A stretch of 64,000 bases of DNA, taken from the NCBI GenBank assembly GCA_014898415.1, contig RCTD01000001.1, forward strand, positions 62,001 through 126,000, written 5' to 3'. The stretch comes from Stromatinia cepivora. Lineage: Eukaryota; Ascomycota; Leotiomycetes; Helotiales; Sclerotiniaceae. Every line of letters begins with the position of its first letter. Position 1 is the first letter of the stretch. The notes beneath the pieces are model-generated. The model was not told the origin of the DNA. It worked only from the letters and a program-made list of their open reading frames with translations, and made no database searches. Made by a program: the position numbers and the translations under genes. Below are positions 37,987 through 49,829 of the stretch, piece by piece.

Positions 37987-39553
37987 ATGTCATCGCTGGT
38001 AGCCGCGGTATCTGCTCCGCCGGGATATATCGTAGATTTTGCTAATCCGGCGAGGAAGGGGGATATAATGGGATATTGGGTTTTTGGCGTGGGCATGGTG
38101 TTGAGTGTTTTGTTTTTGTGCATCAGGATTTATACCAAGGTGGTTGTTGCGAGGAATTTTGCTACTGAGGATGGTAGGTGATATTTCGCTGGGAACATGT
38201 GTGGATGGGATTTGCTAACGTGTTTTGTGAATGTAGTTTGTTTGATTTTGGCTTGGGTAAGTCACTTGGCTTGAGTTATTTGGTGTTGCGTTGTGTTGAT
38301 TGATGGAACAGCTTGCCGGGGTAAGTGTGCAGGCTCTTCTCGTTTGTAAGTTGAGAAGCTATTGTGAGAAATAAAGCTGATGGGTTATAGTTATGTGGCT
38401 AAACAAAGGGCTTGGAGTGCACGTATGGGAAATGCCTGTAGAAGTACTTAATTCACACACTAAAGTAAGTACTCATCACTCACTCATCGCCATTTACCAT
38501 TCTTCAATCCATCTGACAACTTTGATATAGTTGATTATGAGCGCCTTTGTAATATATGTAGCCTGTCTCGGCCTGTCCAAATTTTCCCTCCTCCTCTTCT
38601 ACAACCGTTTATCACCCATACGATGGTTTCGCACATCGGTTTACCTCCTCATGTTTGCTGTATTGGCCTATAGCTTTGCCTTCACTTTTGCACTTATCTT
38701 CCCCTGCAGACCCGTGGCAAGGAATTGGGATATCCGCATTACAGATGGAGAATGTATTAATCGCGCAGCGATATATACTGCTGCTGCGGCTGTGAATATT
38801 GCTACCGATATTGCACTTCTCGCTTTACCCATTCCAATGATTGTGGATTTGCAGATGCCGAAGGTACAGAAGGCGGGGTTGATTTTTATCTTTACGATTG
38901 GTTCAATGTAGGTGGATGGTTTCTTTGCTTGATCTGACTTCTAGCATAGGAGGTAGTGCTGATGTTTGATGATGTAGGACATGTGTAACGAGTATAATTC
39001 GTTTGAAGACCATATTACCTCTCCTCGTATTTCAAGATGAAACATGGCTAGTTTCTGTTCCGTGCATATGGACGTAAGTATCTTTCTCCATTTTATCACC
39101 CCGAAATCAAAATCAACATTGCGAACATACTAACCCCAATCTAACCACCACAGTATCGTAGAAGCCAACCTCGTAATAATCTGCGGTTCCTTCCCCATCA
39201 TGCGCCAATTCTTAAAACACGTCGTCCCTCGCTGGATAGGCGAATCTTCATCCCCTGCAGCACAATCCAGGTACCGCAGCAGACATCCATATGATCTCGA
39301 AACCATCGGACATAGATCATCGAAGAAAAAGCATTCACGTTATGGCATGGAGTCGTTGGATGATGGTGATAATGACAATGACTTGGAGCTAGATAGACGG
39401 GGTGCGGAACATAGGGTTGAGATTAAGGCGATGGGAGGGGAGAGGAGTAGGGATAGCGGGGATGGAGGGGAAGAAGCAGAGGATGCGGGGAGTGAAACGG
39501 GTATTGTGAAGACGAATGTTACGAAAGTGACGTTCTCGAAGAGGGAAGGTTAA
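37987..39553 (+). CDS. Pth11-like integral membrane receptor (fungal rhodopsin domain)
   Basis: Seven exons: 37987-38173, 38237-38256, 38312-38345, 38391-38464, 38531-38907, 38978-39073, 39154-39553; 395 aa. All joins keep frame, and two exons are only 20 and 34 nt. The protein is a seven-helix membrane protein of the fungal rhodopsin-domain family that includes Magnaporthe Pth11. Typical marks are the GLGVHVWEM motif after helix 3, LGLSKFSLLLFYNRL, FPCRPVARNWD and IPMIVDLQMPK. It lacks an N-terminal CFEM domain. The C-terminal tail (about 120 aa) is hydrophilic, with acidic and Gly/Glu-rich stretches. Such proteins are thought to sense surface or nutrient cues in plant-associated fungi; the ligand here is unknown. 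Confidence 0.9.
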
Positions 39554-40028
39554 TGGATAGGAAGACAAAGTCTCGCTTGGGTTATGAAGCGAGGGGCGAA
39601 ATGTTTTGTGGAACTAACTGCAGTTATGGTTTCTGGTTGTAGGTAATAGTTTGGGAAAACAAATGGCAGAGCACTTGATTGTCCATGTCAATGGGGCATC
39701 CCAATTATTTACGAGATTACTTCAGGGGAACTCAGTATCAAGATTTAAGTGGAACGTTTTCCCCTCTATCCAGCGTCTACAGTATTTCTATATCTAAGTT
39801 GAGATATTACGGAACGATTAGTCACCATATTTAATTTTCACATCTACATCTGCAAATCCAATCCGAACAGTTCACAATTTTGCGAATAATTAACTGTGCT
39901 GCCAGTCTTTGAATTTAACTGTACGAGTTGCTATATACAAAAATTCGTTCGGTCCTCAAAACGACCTTCATCCGATTTCATCATCAAATCATTCACAGCA
40001 TTTTCCCTCAGACCAACAACAGAACCCC
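39554..40028. other. Short intergenic between convergent genes
   Basis: 3' regions of the receptor and cutinase genes. No ORF of interest. Confidence 0.5.
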
Positions 40029-41058
40029 CTAAACTGCACCAACAGCATTAACAATAAAGTCACTCGCAGTCTGCGCATCCTCCGAATATGTCAAATCTAG
40101 AAGACCCAAGGCATCAGTCAGTAAGTAAAACTTAAAAACCGCAACTCCTAAAGTTCAAACCCCCACTGAATCACCATTAAGAAAAGAACTCACGTGTAGT
40201 AAACCAGCCAAGTCCCGTGCAAATAATATCCTGATCATGACAAATGCTCAACACTTTACTGGTTGGCACAGTTCCGACCGCTTGCCCATTATCTGGATCA
40301 CCGAACATAATTACAGCGGCGATTTTGGCCGTTACATCTGCAGACAATGTTTTAGCGGCGTTATGAAGAACTTGGGCACCTTGGGAGTAGCCGCCCAAAA
40401 CGAGTTTTGCGGAGGGACATTTTGCGGCGGCGGTGTTGGTGAGGCTGGCCATGGTGGTTGAACCGGTTGGATCTCCGCCTTCGAGGTAGCTATGTGTGGG
40501 TTAGCTTTGGTTGAATGGGATGGGATGGGAAAGGACGTACCCTAATACATTGGCGGCGTAATCTACTCCTTGTACTGTTACTTTCTCGGTAGTAAGTGAA
40601 GCTCTCAGGTCGGTAAAGACGTAGGGTCCGACGTCTTGGCCGACGTTTCCCTCTGATATATTGTTAGCGGGGTGATGATCGTAGAGACCTCAGAAAATTT
40701 GGAAAATTTAAGGGAGACTTGAGGAATCTCAGGGAAATGGAGCTAATTGCCCATTAAAACAAACAGAAAATACATTCAAATACGCAGCTCTAGCTAACAT
40801 ACCTTCATTAGTACCCCTTGCAAAAATCACAATGACAGGTTTGCAAGCATCAGTAGTAAGACCATTTTCCGTTGTTACGACAGTGGGTGTGGTTGAGGCT
40901 GCGGCTGCGGCTGCTTCTTCAAAGAAGTGCGCGGTTGAAGCGAGGTGTTCGGACGTGGTTTTATCTGCTACTACTTCTGTTGGTACTTCTGTTTCTGCGA
41001 GCGGGAGAGCTAGGGCGATGGAGGAGATGGAAAGGAGGAGGGGGACGGAGAACTTCAT
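40029..41058 (-). CDS. Cutinase family serine esterase (CE5), secreted
   Basis: Four exons: 41058-40803, 40652-40541, 40489-40194, 40096-40029; 243 aa. A signal peptide (MKFSVPLLLSISSIALALPL) and a Thr/Ala-rich pro-region precede the cutinase fold. The oxyanion strand reads VIVIFARGTNE. The nucleophile is Ser158 in GGYSQGAQ, Asp210 lies in CHDQDIIC, and His222 in the last exon (HLTYS) completes the triad. Four Cys (near 72, 147, 206 and 213) fit the two conserved disulfides. Known role: hydrolysis of cutin or related polyesters outside the cell. The first intron is long (150 nt); its CAG acceptor at 40655-40653 keeps frame. Confidence 0.92.
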
Positions 41059-43848
41059 TTTGAGGGTGTAGATTGGTTCGGCTGGCTGATGAGTTGATGG
41101 GTTGTTGAGGCGAAAGTGAGGAGGAGGTGGAATGAGATGAGATGAGATGACCGAAGAGAGCACTCTGAAGATGGCACTCAAGCTTAAGAAATATAAGAAA
41201 TCGAGGACGGGAATGAGTATTTATACAACAGATCCCAACATCAATCTCTACTCTTTGATCACATAACTTCTCCATCTCCCCTTTGAATTGACATCCCGAG
41301 GTCGTTCCCATAAACAATGAGCCAACAGAGGCCACGTAACGTAGAACTTCGAACGCATTCACGCATTTGCATATCTCCAGGGTCATAACCGACCTAAAGT
41401 CCTCTTTCAGAAGCTTATCTTCCTATTATCCTTCCTAATTCCCTCCGAGCTGCAGCCAAGACCTTGCTCTGAATGCTTAAACATTGCATATTTGTGATTG
41501 CTCCAACAAACCGGTAGCTTACTTTCTCCTCTCTGATGCGTGAGGAGGCCGAGGTTGTTTTCCTGCATGGTAATGCTTATCATACAATAACAATAGCCAT
41601 GCTAAAGAAGGGGATTTAAACCAGGCAGGTGCCATCTTCGACGATCAATCACCTGCAGGTCCAATACGCAGGTCCGAAGTCAAAATGCATGGGTGGCTAA
41701 TCATGGATCAGTCGAGTGACCAAAACAATTGCGGGGTGAGCTTATACCGGGGTTAGTTCTTGTGTGATTCTTGGATGCAGATGAAGAGAAGAGGGTTCGT
41801 CTAGGATAAGGTGAGAAGCTGGATGTGGACATGTGTTCTGGAAAAGGAAAGAAGATATGCATGTGGGTTCCTGTGTGTGAGGGAAAATTAGTTAGTAGGT
41901 AGCTAATCCAATCTGATAGAGTTTCGGTCGTTCAATACCCATCAATCTTGGAACTACTGTAAAATGGTACGGTAGTCCCCGTCCTGTCCCGTTTTCATTG
42001 CAGATATCGAGTATCTCGTTCAATATATTCCAAACACTAAGTCACTATTATCACAAACATTAACTAATCAACCCGGCCCCGACTTCGACTAATTATAATG
42101 ATTCATCCCATACATATGCACCCCTCACAACCAAGACATCCATCATCTACATTCCCCTCCTTCCTCCAAGCTTATACTCAGGATTAACCACAAACCTTCC
42201 AAAAAAAGATTTATCCTCCGTCTCTGCGTCCAGTCACTCATCACCCTCCCCCCAAATAAACCAAAAACCAACCCCCTTCAAGAGAAACGCAGTATCGGTA
42301 AAACAAGAGCCCGAATAATCTCCATTCCCCCAACTATTATATTTGGTACACGTACTCGTACAATAAACCGTTATGTACCCGTTATCAGGTGTATCCACGA
42401 AGAGAATGGAACTAGACTAGCCTAACTACTGACATAACTCGAGCGGGTAGAAAGTATAAAACCCCGAACGCTAGGAAATAATTATTGTGATTAATCCGAA
42501 CAGCTTCATTTTCAAGGTTTGGTACCCTTTCTTAACACCGATTTAGCGTTCGGAGTTTTTGTACTTTCTGCTCGCACGAGTTATCAACCTGCACGCGGTG
42601 TAAATATTTGGGGCACATTGATGCATGGGATTTATCTACCGGTATAGCCATATCCACGTACACCTAGGATCTTTCCCCGCATAGAACCTAGAGAGATTCT
42701 CCAAGAGGAAGGTGGCGGATCATGAGCAATGATCATTGCCTAACGAAGCTTGGTGAGGACATTACACTATGCGCAAATAATCAATTAGCCATCTCACTAA
42801 TGACACTTCACGGAATCACTCCCGTATTTCACTATTTAGGTACTCATGCGGCTAGAAAGTTGTAGCACATTTCACTTTAGGCATGTGCTTTAAGATGATA
42901 AACTACAAAGGGAATAGTAGTTTCGTTTTGATAAAGCGTATAAACTTACCTAATTCAGCTTAAGTCTAAATCTTTTTAAACCCGATATTCTTCGCTAATA
43001 CGGGAATATAAGGAAAAAATACGAAGGGAAAAATATCAGCAAAATTATCTACTGTATTATTCTATTCAATTATATACTCCGCTTAACTAGTTCATCTTAA
43101 TCTAAACGAGAAAGCTAATATTCAAAAGAGAATGAATCTGATAAGCTGGGTTAAGTGAGTTTATATCTTCTGGGTGCACGAGTAAGTTCTAAGGACTCGG
43201 AAAATACATTGGGTACGGAGTATATGCGGGGAAATTACCCGAGTAGTGGATTGGGCCGATTTGGTGGATATCCAGATGGTACTCAACAAATTTCTTGCTA
43301 ATGCCCTTGATATCTATCTCTTTAACTGAGCAAATCTCTCTACTAAACTAATAAGTAAATAAAATAAATAGATAGATAAACATCCCATAAATCCCGACTC
43401 CCAACTCCCAACTCTCGGCTTCCGAGGCTTCAAGAATCGAGAATTAAGATTATCCAAACCATAATAAACCAATCTAATAGGTTAAGAGGTAAAGAGAAAC
43501 ATCGAAACTATATCTTATTCTTACTTATAAGATGATCATAAAGGTGATTAGTACCATCAGTTCTCTAAAGAGTGAGTGATACCGAGAATTGTAAGGCTTA
43601 TAATGATTTTCATTATGTGTATTTATTTGCTATATCGTAGATGTATATACCATCCATCTCACACCACACTATATCCAATCATCTCATTATACACAAGCCC
43701 CAAGAAGGAAAAACCAAATTCCCTCCTTCCAGGTATTCCCTTTTCGCCATCTCCATTATATCCAATACACAATACACAATACCCAATACCAATACCAAAA
43801 TCTCATTGCTCTCCTCTCCTCTCCACTGCTTATCTATGTATCCAACAC
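41059..43848. other. 2.8-kb intergenic region
   Basis: Upstream of cutinase and downstream of the spermidine-synthase-like gene, so it holds the cutinase promoter. Features seen: the hairpin element at 42437-42581 and AT-rich DNA from about 42850 to 43650. No coding sequence recognised; the ORF 43576-43935 overlaps the 3' end of the neighbouring gene in antisense and is a shadow. Confidence 0.5.
42437..42581. mobile_element. 145-bp hairpin MITE-like element with TA flanks
   Basis: The left arm from 42437 and the right arm ending 42581 are inverted copies of about 38-40 bp. The outer parts read ACTCGAGCGGGTAGAAAGTA versus (reverse complement) ACTCGTGCGAGCAGAAAGTA, and both arms end near CCGAACGCTA. 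Mismatches are few, with one indel. TA dinucleotides (42435-42436, 42582-42583) flank both ends, as expected of Tc1/mariner-type insertions. The spacer is about 65 bp. No coding capacity. Confidence 0.7.
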
Positions 43849-45798
43849 CTACCAATCAATCCAAACACCCCCCGGCAAAACCCCCCTCATAACTCCCCAA
43901 TGACCCACTGCACTCTTAACCTGCCACTCCATTAACCTCGCCGTCTCATTTCTCCTCAAAACTCCCGCGAATTCTTCCTCTCCCTTCTCTTCTCCTCTTC
44001 TCAATTCTTCCTCACTTATTTCCCACTTCGGTAACAGGAATGCTCTTCTCGCGTTACTTTTCAAGAAATCTTTTTCTACCGGTTTGCGGAATGTGATTGA
44101 TGGTTTCACAGAAGATTTAGAGTCTTTGATTTCAAGTGTTTCGGAAAGAGGTTTGGTGCAGAAGATTACCATATTTGTGAAATCTTGTCCTGTTTCCGCA
44201 ATGTTTTCATCTGCTGGGGCTTCGGCTTCGCGGTAGATGCGGCAGGTAGGGAATAGTGAGCGGATTGTGCGATGGATGATTAGGAAAGGAGGCAGAAGGA
44301 AGTCTCCGGCGTAGTTCTGTGGGGTTATTAGTATGGGAATTATGAAAGTTGCGAAGAACAAGAAAACATACAATAGCAATAACACCGCCGGGTTCTAGGA
44401 TATCATGGAGATCCTTCAAGAACTCATATGTGAATAGTTCAACAGGTTCAGCTCCACCTGTAAATACATCGTGAACGATGTAATTGAACTTTTTCCCTTG
44501 AGCAGCGAAATTTGAAGCAACGGATACTGCATCATCAATGATAGTTTCTTGAGGCTCAGGAAGAGAGAAATATTTCTGGGCAAAATCTACCACAACGGGA
44601 TCGATCTCTACCAAAGTAGTATGGATTCCATGAGATATCAGAGCAGCCGGGGTGGTACCAATACCGAGACCACTATTTCATATCAGTAAAATGAAGATTT
44701 GAAAAGATCTTGGGAAACTCACATGACCAATGCACTAGCATCCTCGTCCTTAATTGGCTTTTCCACTTCAATCAAACGTATTGCCTCAAGCATCACAAAG
44801 ATTCCATAAATAGGTTCAGCAAGCCCTTTAGCTTTCTTCCCATTGACCAACCATTCTCCTCCTAAAAGACTATGATCACAGCGCATAGCACGGAATCCAT
44901 TCCCCATCGTCAAACTTTCAATAACGGAAACATATCCGGTTAAGGATTCTTTTCGTTCAAGGATCGACCAGCCATGAGAATTCATGGTAGTATTAAGTCG
45001 ATTCAAAGCATATGGCGTTGGAACATGTACATTAAATAATGCGGTGTGGAATGCTGCTGGTAGTATCAAAAGCAGGAGTTTCGAAGGCGCGAAGGCGGCA
45101 TATAAAGCTTGGAGAACAATTTGCATTCCAAGACGTGTGAAGATGAAGGATTGGCCTATGTATTGAGAAATTTGATTTGCAGATACATATTCAACAGTTT
45201 TGAAAAAAGCATATGATATAATACCTGGTGCTGCATCGGAAATCCAAGGCCATCGACCAGATGTGAGTTCCAAATCGTCCAATGTAGTGGCCGTACACGA
45301 GACGGAAAGGATGAGCAAAGGTAGAAATGTGAGTCCTTCCGTGACAGGAGGTCCAAGGTTAGCTCCCATATAACCGCTTAAATAGAAGAGGAAATACTGG
45401 GCCATTGGGATATATGCCGCGATAATGGGGAGAAGTTGAGATGGTTTCCTGATTGGAAGATAACGTCTGATGAATAGATTTGATGACCAGCCTAAGAAGC
45501 AAGCTGTCATGACTCCTTTCGAATGCCATATTCCTGCTGGATATGATCCATAAACTGGAGAGAGTGTAAGTTGGGAAACACCCGAATACACGGCGGCGAG
45601 TGAGAGGAGGGTAGCTGATTGAGCCAAGACCCAAAGTTGAGACAAGAGAAATCTGGTTGTAGTCTCTTCTTGAGCTTTTGAAGCTAAAGCTTTAAGTTCT
45701 TTCTCAAAGTTTTCTTGCGTAAATGATTGTAATTGTTCATCATTTATAATTGTTGGTTTTGATGTTTTGGAAGGTTTTGGGGGTGGTTTTGGTGCCAT
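43849..45798 (-). CDS. Membrane-anchored spermidine/spermine synthase-like protein
   Basis: Exons 45798-44723, 44672-44372 and 44316-43849; 614 aa. The first ~290 residues contain several hydrophobic spans (for example around LWVLAQSATLLSLAAVYSGV, FLFYLSGYMGANLG, LTFLPLLILSVS and SKLLLLILPAAFHTALFNV). The C-terminal half is a class-I methyltransferase/spermidine-synthase fold: the glycine loop GLGIGTTP (about 360-367) spans the first junction, followed by TLVEIDPVVVDFA, NYIVHDVF and LEPGGVIAINYAGD. This N-terminal membrane plus C-terminal synthase layout occurs widely in fungi and its substrate is not settled. The C-terminus is lysine/glutamate-rich and ends GGVWIDW. Junctions are GTGAGT...ATAG and GTATGT...CAG. 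The true reaction (polyamine or other) is inference. Confidence 0.85.
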
Positions 45799-46451
45799 GA
45801 CCTATGATGTGAGGTGGTCCAGAAAGTGGAAATAGATGAAGATAACTCAAATGATATTCAAACTCCTATAAATGAGTCTATCGAGCAAAAGTGCAGCAAA
45901 TTAAAATATCAACATTAACCTCCCATATGAGATGAGATTTGGATTTATATATTGATGAATTGACTCTGAATACGTTGCGGTAAATGTTTTGTTTTAGGCC
46001 AATGCGCGAACTCTGAAACGTGAAAGGACCACAAAACACGTGATCTTTTAAATAGTTTGATGTTTTCAATCCGTAGGAAGGTTTAGCATGAATAGGGTAA
46101 ATTGGAGTTTTGACCATGGGATGAACTAATAGGTTAAATTTAAGGACATGAACGTGTACCTTTATCGTGGTTAATGGATCAAGTTTATAGAACTTTCAGC
46201 GATCAATTGTTACTGGGATGTAAAGCAGATAAATAAATAAATAGGTATATAAATAATGATACTACAGTTTTTAGGATAACAAATATGTTATACAGGATGC
46301 CATCGTTGCCCTGCGGAAGAGGGCCCAACATGAAAACCCTCGACCCCTATTGGGATGAAACATAATCATACAGGATGCCATCGTTGCCCTGCTGCCGAAG
46401 ACCCAACATTAACATCATCGACACCCCTCACAGCTCCACCGACAACATAAA
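45799..46451. other. Intergenic with duplicated segment
   Basis: Promoter of the spermidine-synthase-like gene and 3' region of the dehydratase gene. The segment TACAGGATGCCATCGTTGCC is present twice, at 46291 and 46369 (78-bp offset), and the sequence after each copy is also partly alike. Confidence 0.7.
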
Positions 46452-47923
46452 TTAGATCTTGATACCCTCCAAGATAGGCTTAGCCTCTTCACTCTTCCAC
46501 CAACTGACTCCATCCTTTCCTGGGAACTCATATTGATCCATACTTGCTGCCTTCATCTCAACACTATATCCTGGCTCCAATGGAGTCTGGTAGTAACCAC
46601 CCTTGATGACGGATGGGTTCTCGAAGTGCTCATGGAGATGGTCAACGTATTCCAAAACGCTCAACTTTCCGCTGACTACAACATAGTCAATGGTACTCAA
46701 ATGTTGAGTGTACTCTGGAAGTCCAACACCACCACTGTGTGGAACAATTGGGACACCGAACTTCTTTGCCATAAGCAAAACAGCCAAGACCTCGTTGACA
46801 CCTCCCATACGACAGGCATCAATCTGGCAGACATCAATGGCTCCGCTAGCCAGAAGTTGTTTAAAGATAACTCTATTTTGACACATCTCACCGGTTGCAA
46901 CACCGATTCCATATGGTTTAAGAGCTTCACGAATAGCCTTGTGACCGAGGATATCATCAGGAGAAGTGGGCTCCTCGATAAACCATGGCTTAAACTCTTT
47001 GAGTTGTTGCATGTATTCAATAGCTTCAGGGACAGACCAGACCTATATGAATGTTAGTTCCTGAACTGATTGACACTACGAGGTAACATACCTGGTTTGC
47101 GTCAACCATAAGAATATTGCCCTTGTCATATCCAATGACTTCTCTGGCAATTGATAAACGTTCCCGATCAGCCTCAACGGATGTTCCAACCTTGAGCTTG
47201 AAATGCCTATATCCCTTTGCCAAAGTTTCCTCCAAGAGCCCCTTCATCTTATCCTTACCATAACCCAACCATCCAGCACTTGTAGTATAAGCCGGAACAG
47301 CTTTGTTGTTCAAAGCATCTTCGATTCTCTTGGCCTTTCCTCCCTCTTCGGCCTTGAGCATAGCAATGGCTTCTTCGGGTGTAATAGCATCCGTGATATA
47401 ACGGAAATCAATACAGCTGACGAACTCCTCTGGGCTCATATCTGCTACAATTCTCCACACAGGTTTCTTGAGTGTCTTTGCCCATAAATCCCAGATAGCA
47501 TTGACGACGGCTCCAAGAGCGAGATGAATAACACCCTTTTCTGGACCAATCCATCTAAGTTGTGAATCGGAAACGAGATATCTCCAGGTTTGACCCCAAT
47601 TCGAGACGAGAGAGGAAAGGGTACGTCCCTTGAGACGATCGGCGACATGGTTGATTGCAGCACATACGATATCGTTTCCACGACCGATTGTGAAAGTCTG
47701 CGGGGGAAAAAGTTTGTTAGTAGGGTACATAAACAGGGGAATTGACAAAAAAAGGCAGTGGTCTTACCATGCCATGACCAGAGAATTCGGAGTCAGTCTT
47801 GAGGATACAGTATGCAGAACTGTAATCTCCAGCGGCGTTCATGGCATCGGATCCGGTCTTGTCGAGAGAAGTGGGGAATCGAACATCCCGAGTATCCCAA
47901 CCTGTGATGGTGATTTCAGCCAT
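46452..47923 (-). CDS. lgd1: L-galactonate dehydratase (enolase superfamily)
   Basis: Exons 47923-47768, 47697-47092 and 47042-46452; 450 aa, all introns phase 0. The sequence reads as the fungal LGD1 family throughout (MAEITITGWDTRDVRFPTSL at the start, then HGMTFTIGRGNDIVCAAINH). Catalytic and metal residues of the mandelate-racemase group are visible: K219-x-K221 (HFKLKVG), D251 (MVDAN), E277 (IEEPT), E306 (ATGEM) and H356 (VPHSGG). Known role: it removes water from L-galactonate to give 3-deoxy-L-threo-hex-2-ulosonate in the fungal D-galacturonate (pectin) pathway. No other pathway gene is adjacent. Bacterial relatives act on L-fuconate, but the near full-length match to fungal LGD1 favours galactonate. 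Confidence 0.93.
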
Positions 47924-49829
47924 GATGATTGATCTGATGGATGAGATTATGTTAAGAAGAAAAGAGGTATATGGAGAAGTATGAGGGTGAGTGATGGAAG
48001 AGAAGAGAAAATTGGGAAGAAGTATTTACAATCAGGGAAAGAAGCAGACACATATATATATAATTGAGTGAGCCATTCAAATTGTTTGAAAAGTAGTCGA
48101 TTTCTGGTTGTTTTCCTCTTTCGTATTTAATATTCAAGGATTCAAAGAATTTAAGGATTTTTATTGGTGGAAGAATAGAGTTTCCAATCAACCCCGCGCT
48201 CCAGTCATTACTAGACACAATTTACCTCACACGGCCCTCATCTTTCCACTCACAGTCACTCCATTCACACTTCCAAGGTCACCGGGACCAAACCCCTCAA
48301 ATCCCCAACCCCACATTGTTCGAGATTTTGGCGGGAGAAAGAAAATCCGGGTGAAGGTAGAATTTTAGTCCATCCATTCCTTCATGCAAATAAAATGCAA
48401 ATACGGAATACAAAATCAAACCACATTAGCCACGTTTGCAGTATCACTTGATTTACTTCCCCATGCTTTGAGCCTTTCTATGCAATGCATTCTAAACTTG
48501 GTATAACCTCGTCTTTTTCGCGTTCAATTTCCACATTTATGGCCCAGCTATCGTTTCGAAGGACACTCTTTGAAAACCCACACTACACATTGTCTGTTTT
48601 TCGATCAAAGCGGAACGAAAAGAGATGCTCGTGACACTTCATACTTTGCAAATTGCAACGTCAATTCCTGAGTCTAGACTTCAACCCATGGCCGCATTGC
48701 TGAGGTGGTTCGCCAGCAGTAGTGAGGTTTCAAATAGACTTGTTATTCCACTCTTTTCTCAGGATGCAAAATTCGGTGGAAGCAAAAGACTCAACCATTT
48801 GCCTTTCTTCTGTTAAATATATTTCATGGAATGGTGTTGCATTCATCAAATCATTTGCAATGGTGACACAATCCTTCTATCTCCATATCAACACATCCGG
48901 AGACTGTAGACCAACAGGATCTGGTTCTTCCAGGGTCCGTACACTGCTTTTTACCCACCGCCTTTTAATCAGAGCTATCAGCGTAGCTCTATACATGAAC
49001 TTTGCAAGGGCATATAACAATTATGATTAATTCCAGCTTTCGCTCGACCAGAAAAAGCTTTCAACCCATCATGTATGAAGCTGAAGACAATTTGGAAGTT
49101 GGAGTAGATAGGGATCACAGTGGCAACTTTCCTTGCTCCCAATTTGAGGTAGAAGGGAGTTCAACAGCGATCAAGTAAGTGCAAGCGTGGCAAGCATGAA
49201 AAGATTGAGGTTTTTGAGAGAACAAGAAGCCGGATGATTGATCTATTTTTACCTGTGTTGAAGTGTGTGAGTGCCCCACATCCGAATTTGTCTGAAGTCA
49301 TTTATGATCTTGGCATTTTTTAATGCATAATCCATAAGTGTGATGAAAGCTTGAATCTGCTGCCACTCTTTTTGACGAAGCGATTGTTGGCGTACAACAA
49401 TAAGTGTGCTCCATTTTGACTCTGCGCTGGTGTTGTTGGGGTAGCACAGTTGCCGTTGAATTTCACAAATTTACAGAATTTCAGAAATAATTCTTCAAGC
49501 TGGTGGACAACAAATTTCACATGGGTGCAAGTGGAAGGGCACGCAGAAAATATCATTAATAGTTCGAGGTATATCAAATCTTGAAGTAAACAATGTATGA
49601 TGGAGATGTCTAATAAACATGGATGCAAATCCTGAATGACACATCAAAATGGACTGTGTTGGCTCGAATGCAATAAATATCCTATCAAACTAATAATAAG
49701 ATAAATTCAAGTGTAAAGCACTCTTTCAATGATACTACCTCCATTTCAGAGTGAGATCAAGGCTGTGGAGGTGTGGCTAAGTAATATGCTTATTTTCATG
49801 CAAAGAAAATTCAAATCCTTTACCTTTCA
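47924..49829. other. Intergenic, no clear gene
   Basis: The first few hundred bases are the dehydratase promoter. Several short plus-strand ORFs (48108-48368, 48625-48816, 48722-49030) lack family resemblance or introns that would join them. Nothing convincing. Confidence 0.45.

Noticed and set aside
40832..41071. Plus-strand ORFs over the cutinase signal and pro-region
   Set aside because: Antisense shadows of a well-supported spliced cutinase gene.
46452..47923. Galacturonate-pathway gene cluster around lgd1
   Set aside because: Neighbours encode a spermidine-synthase-like protein and a decayed surface protein; no reductase, aldolase or transporter of the pathway is present in the window.
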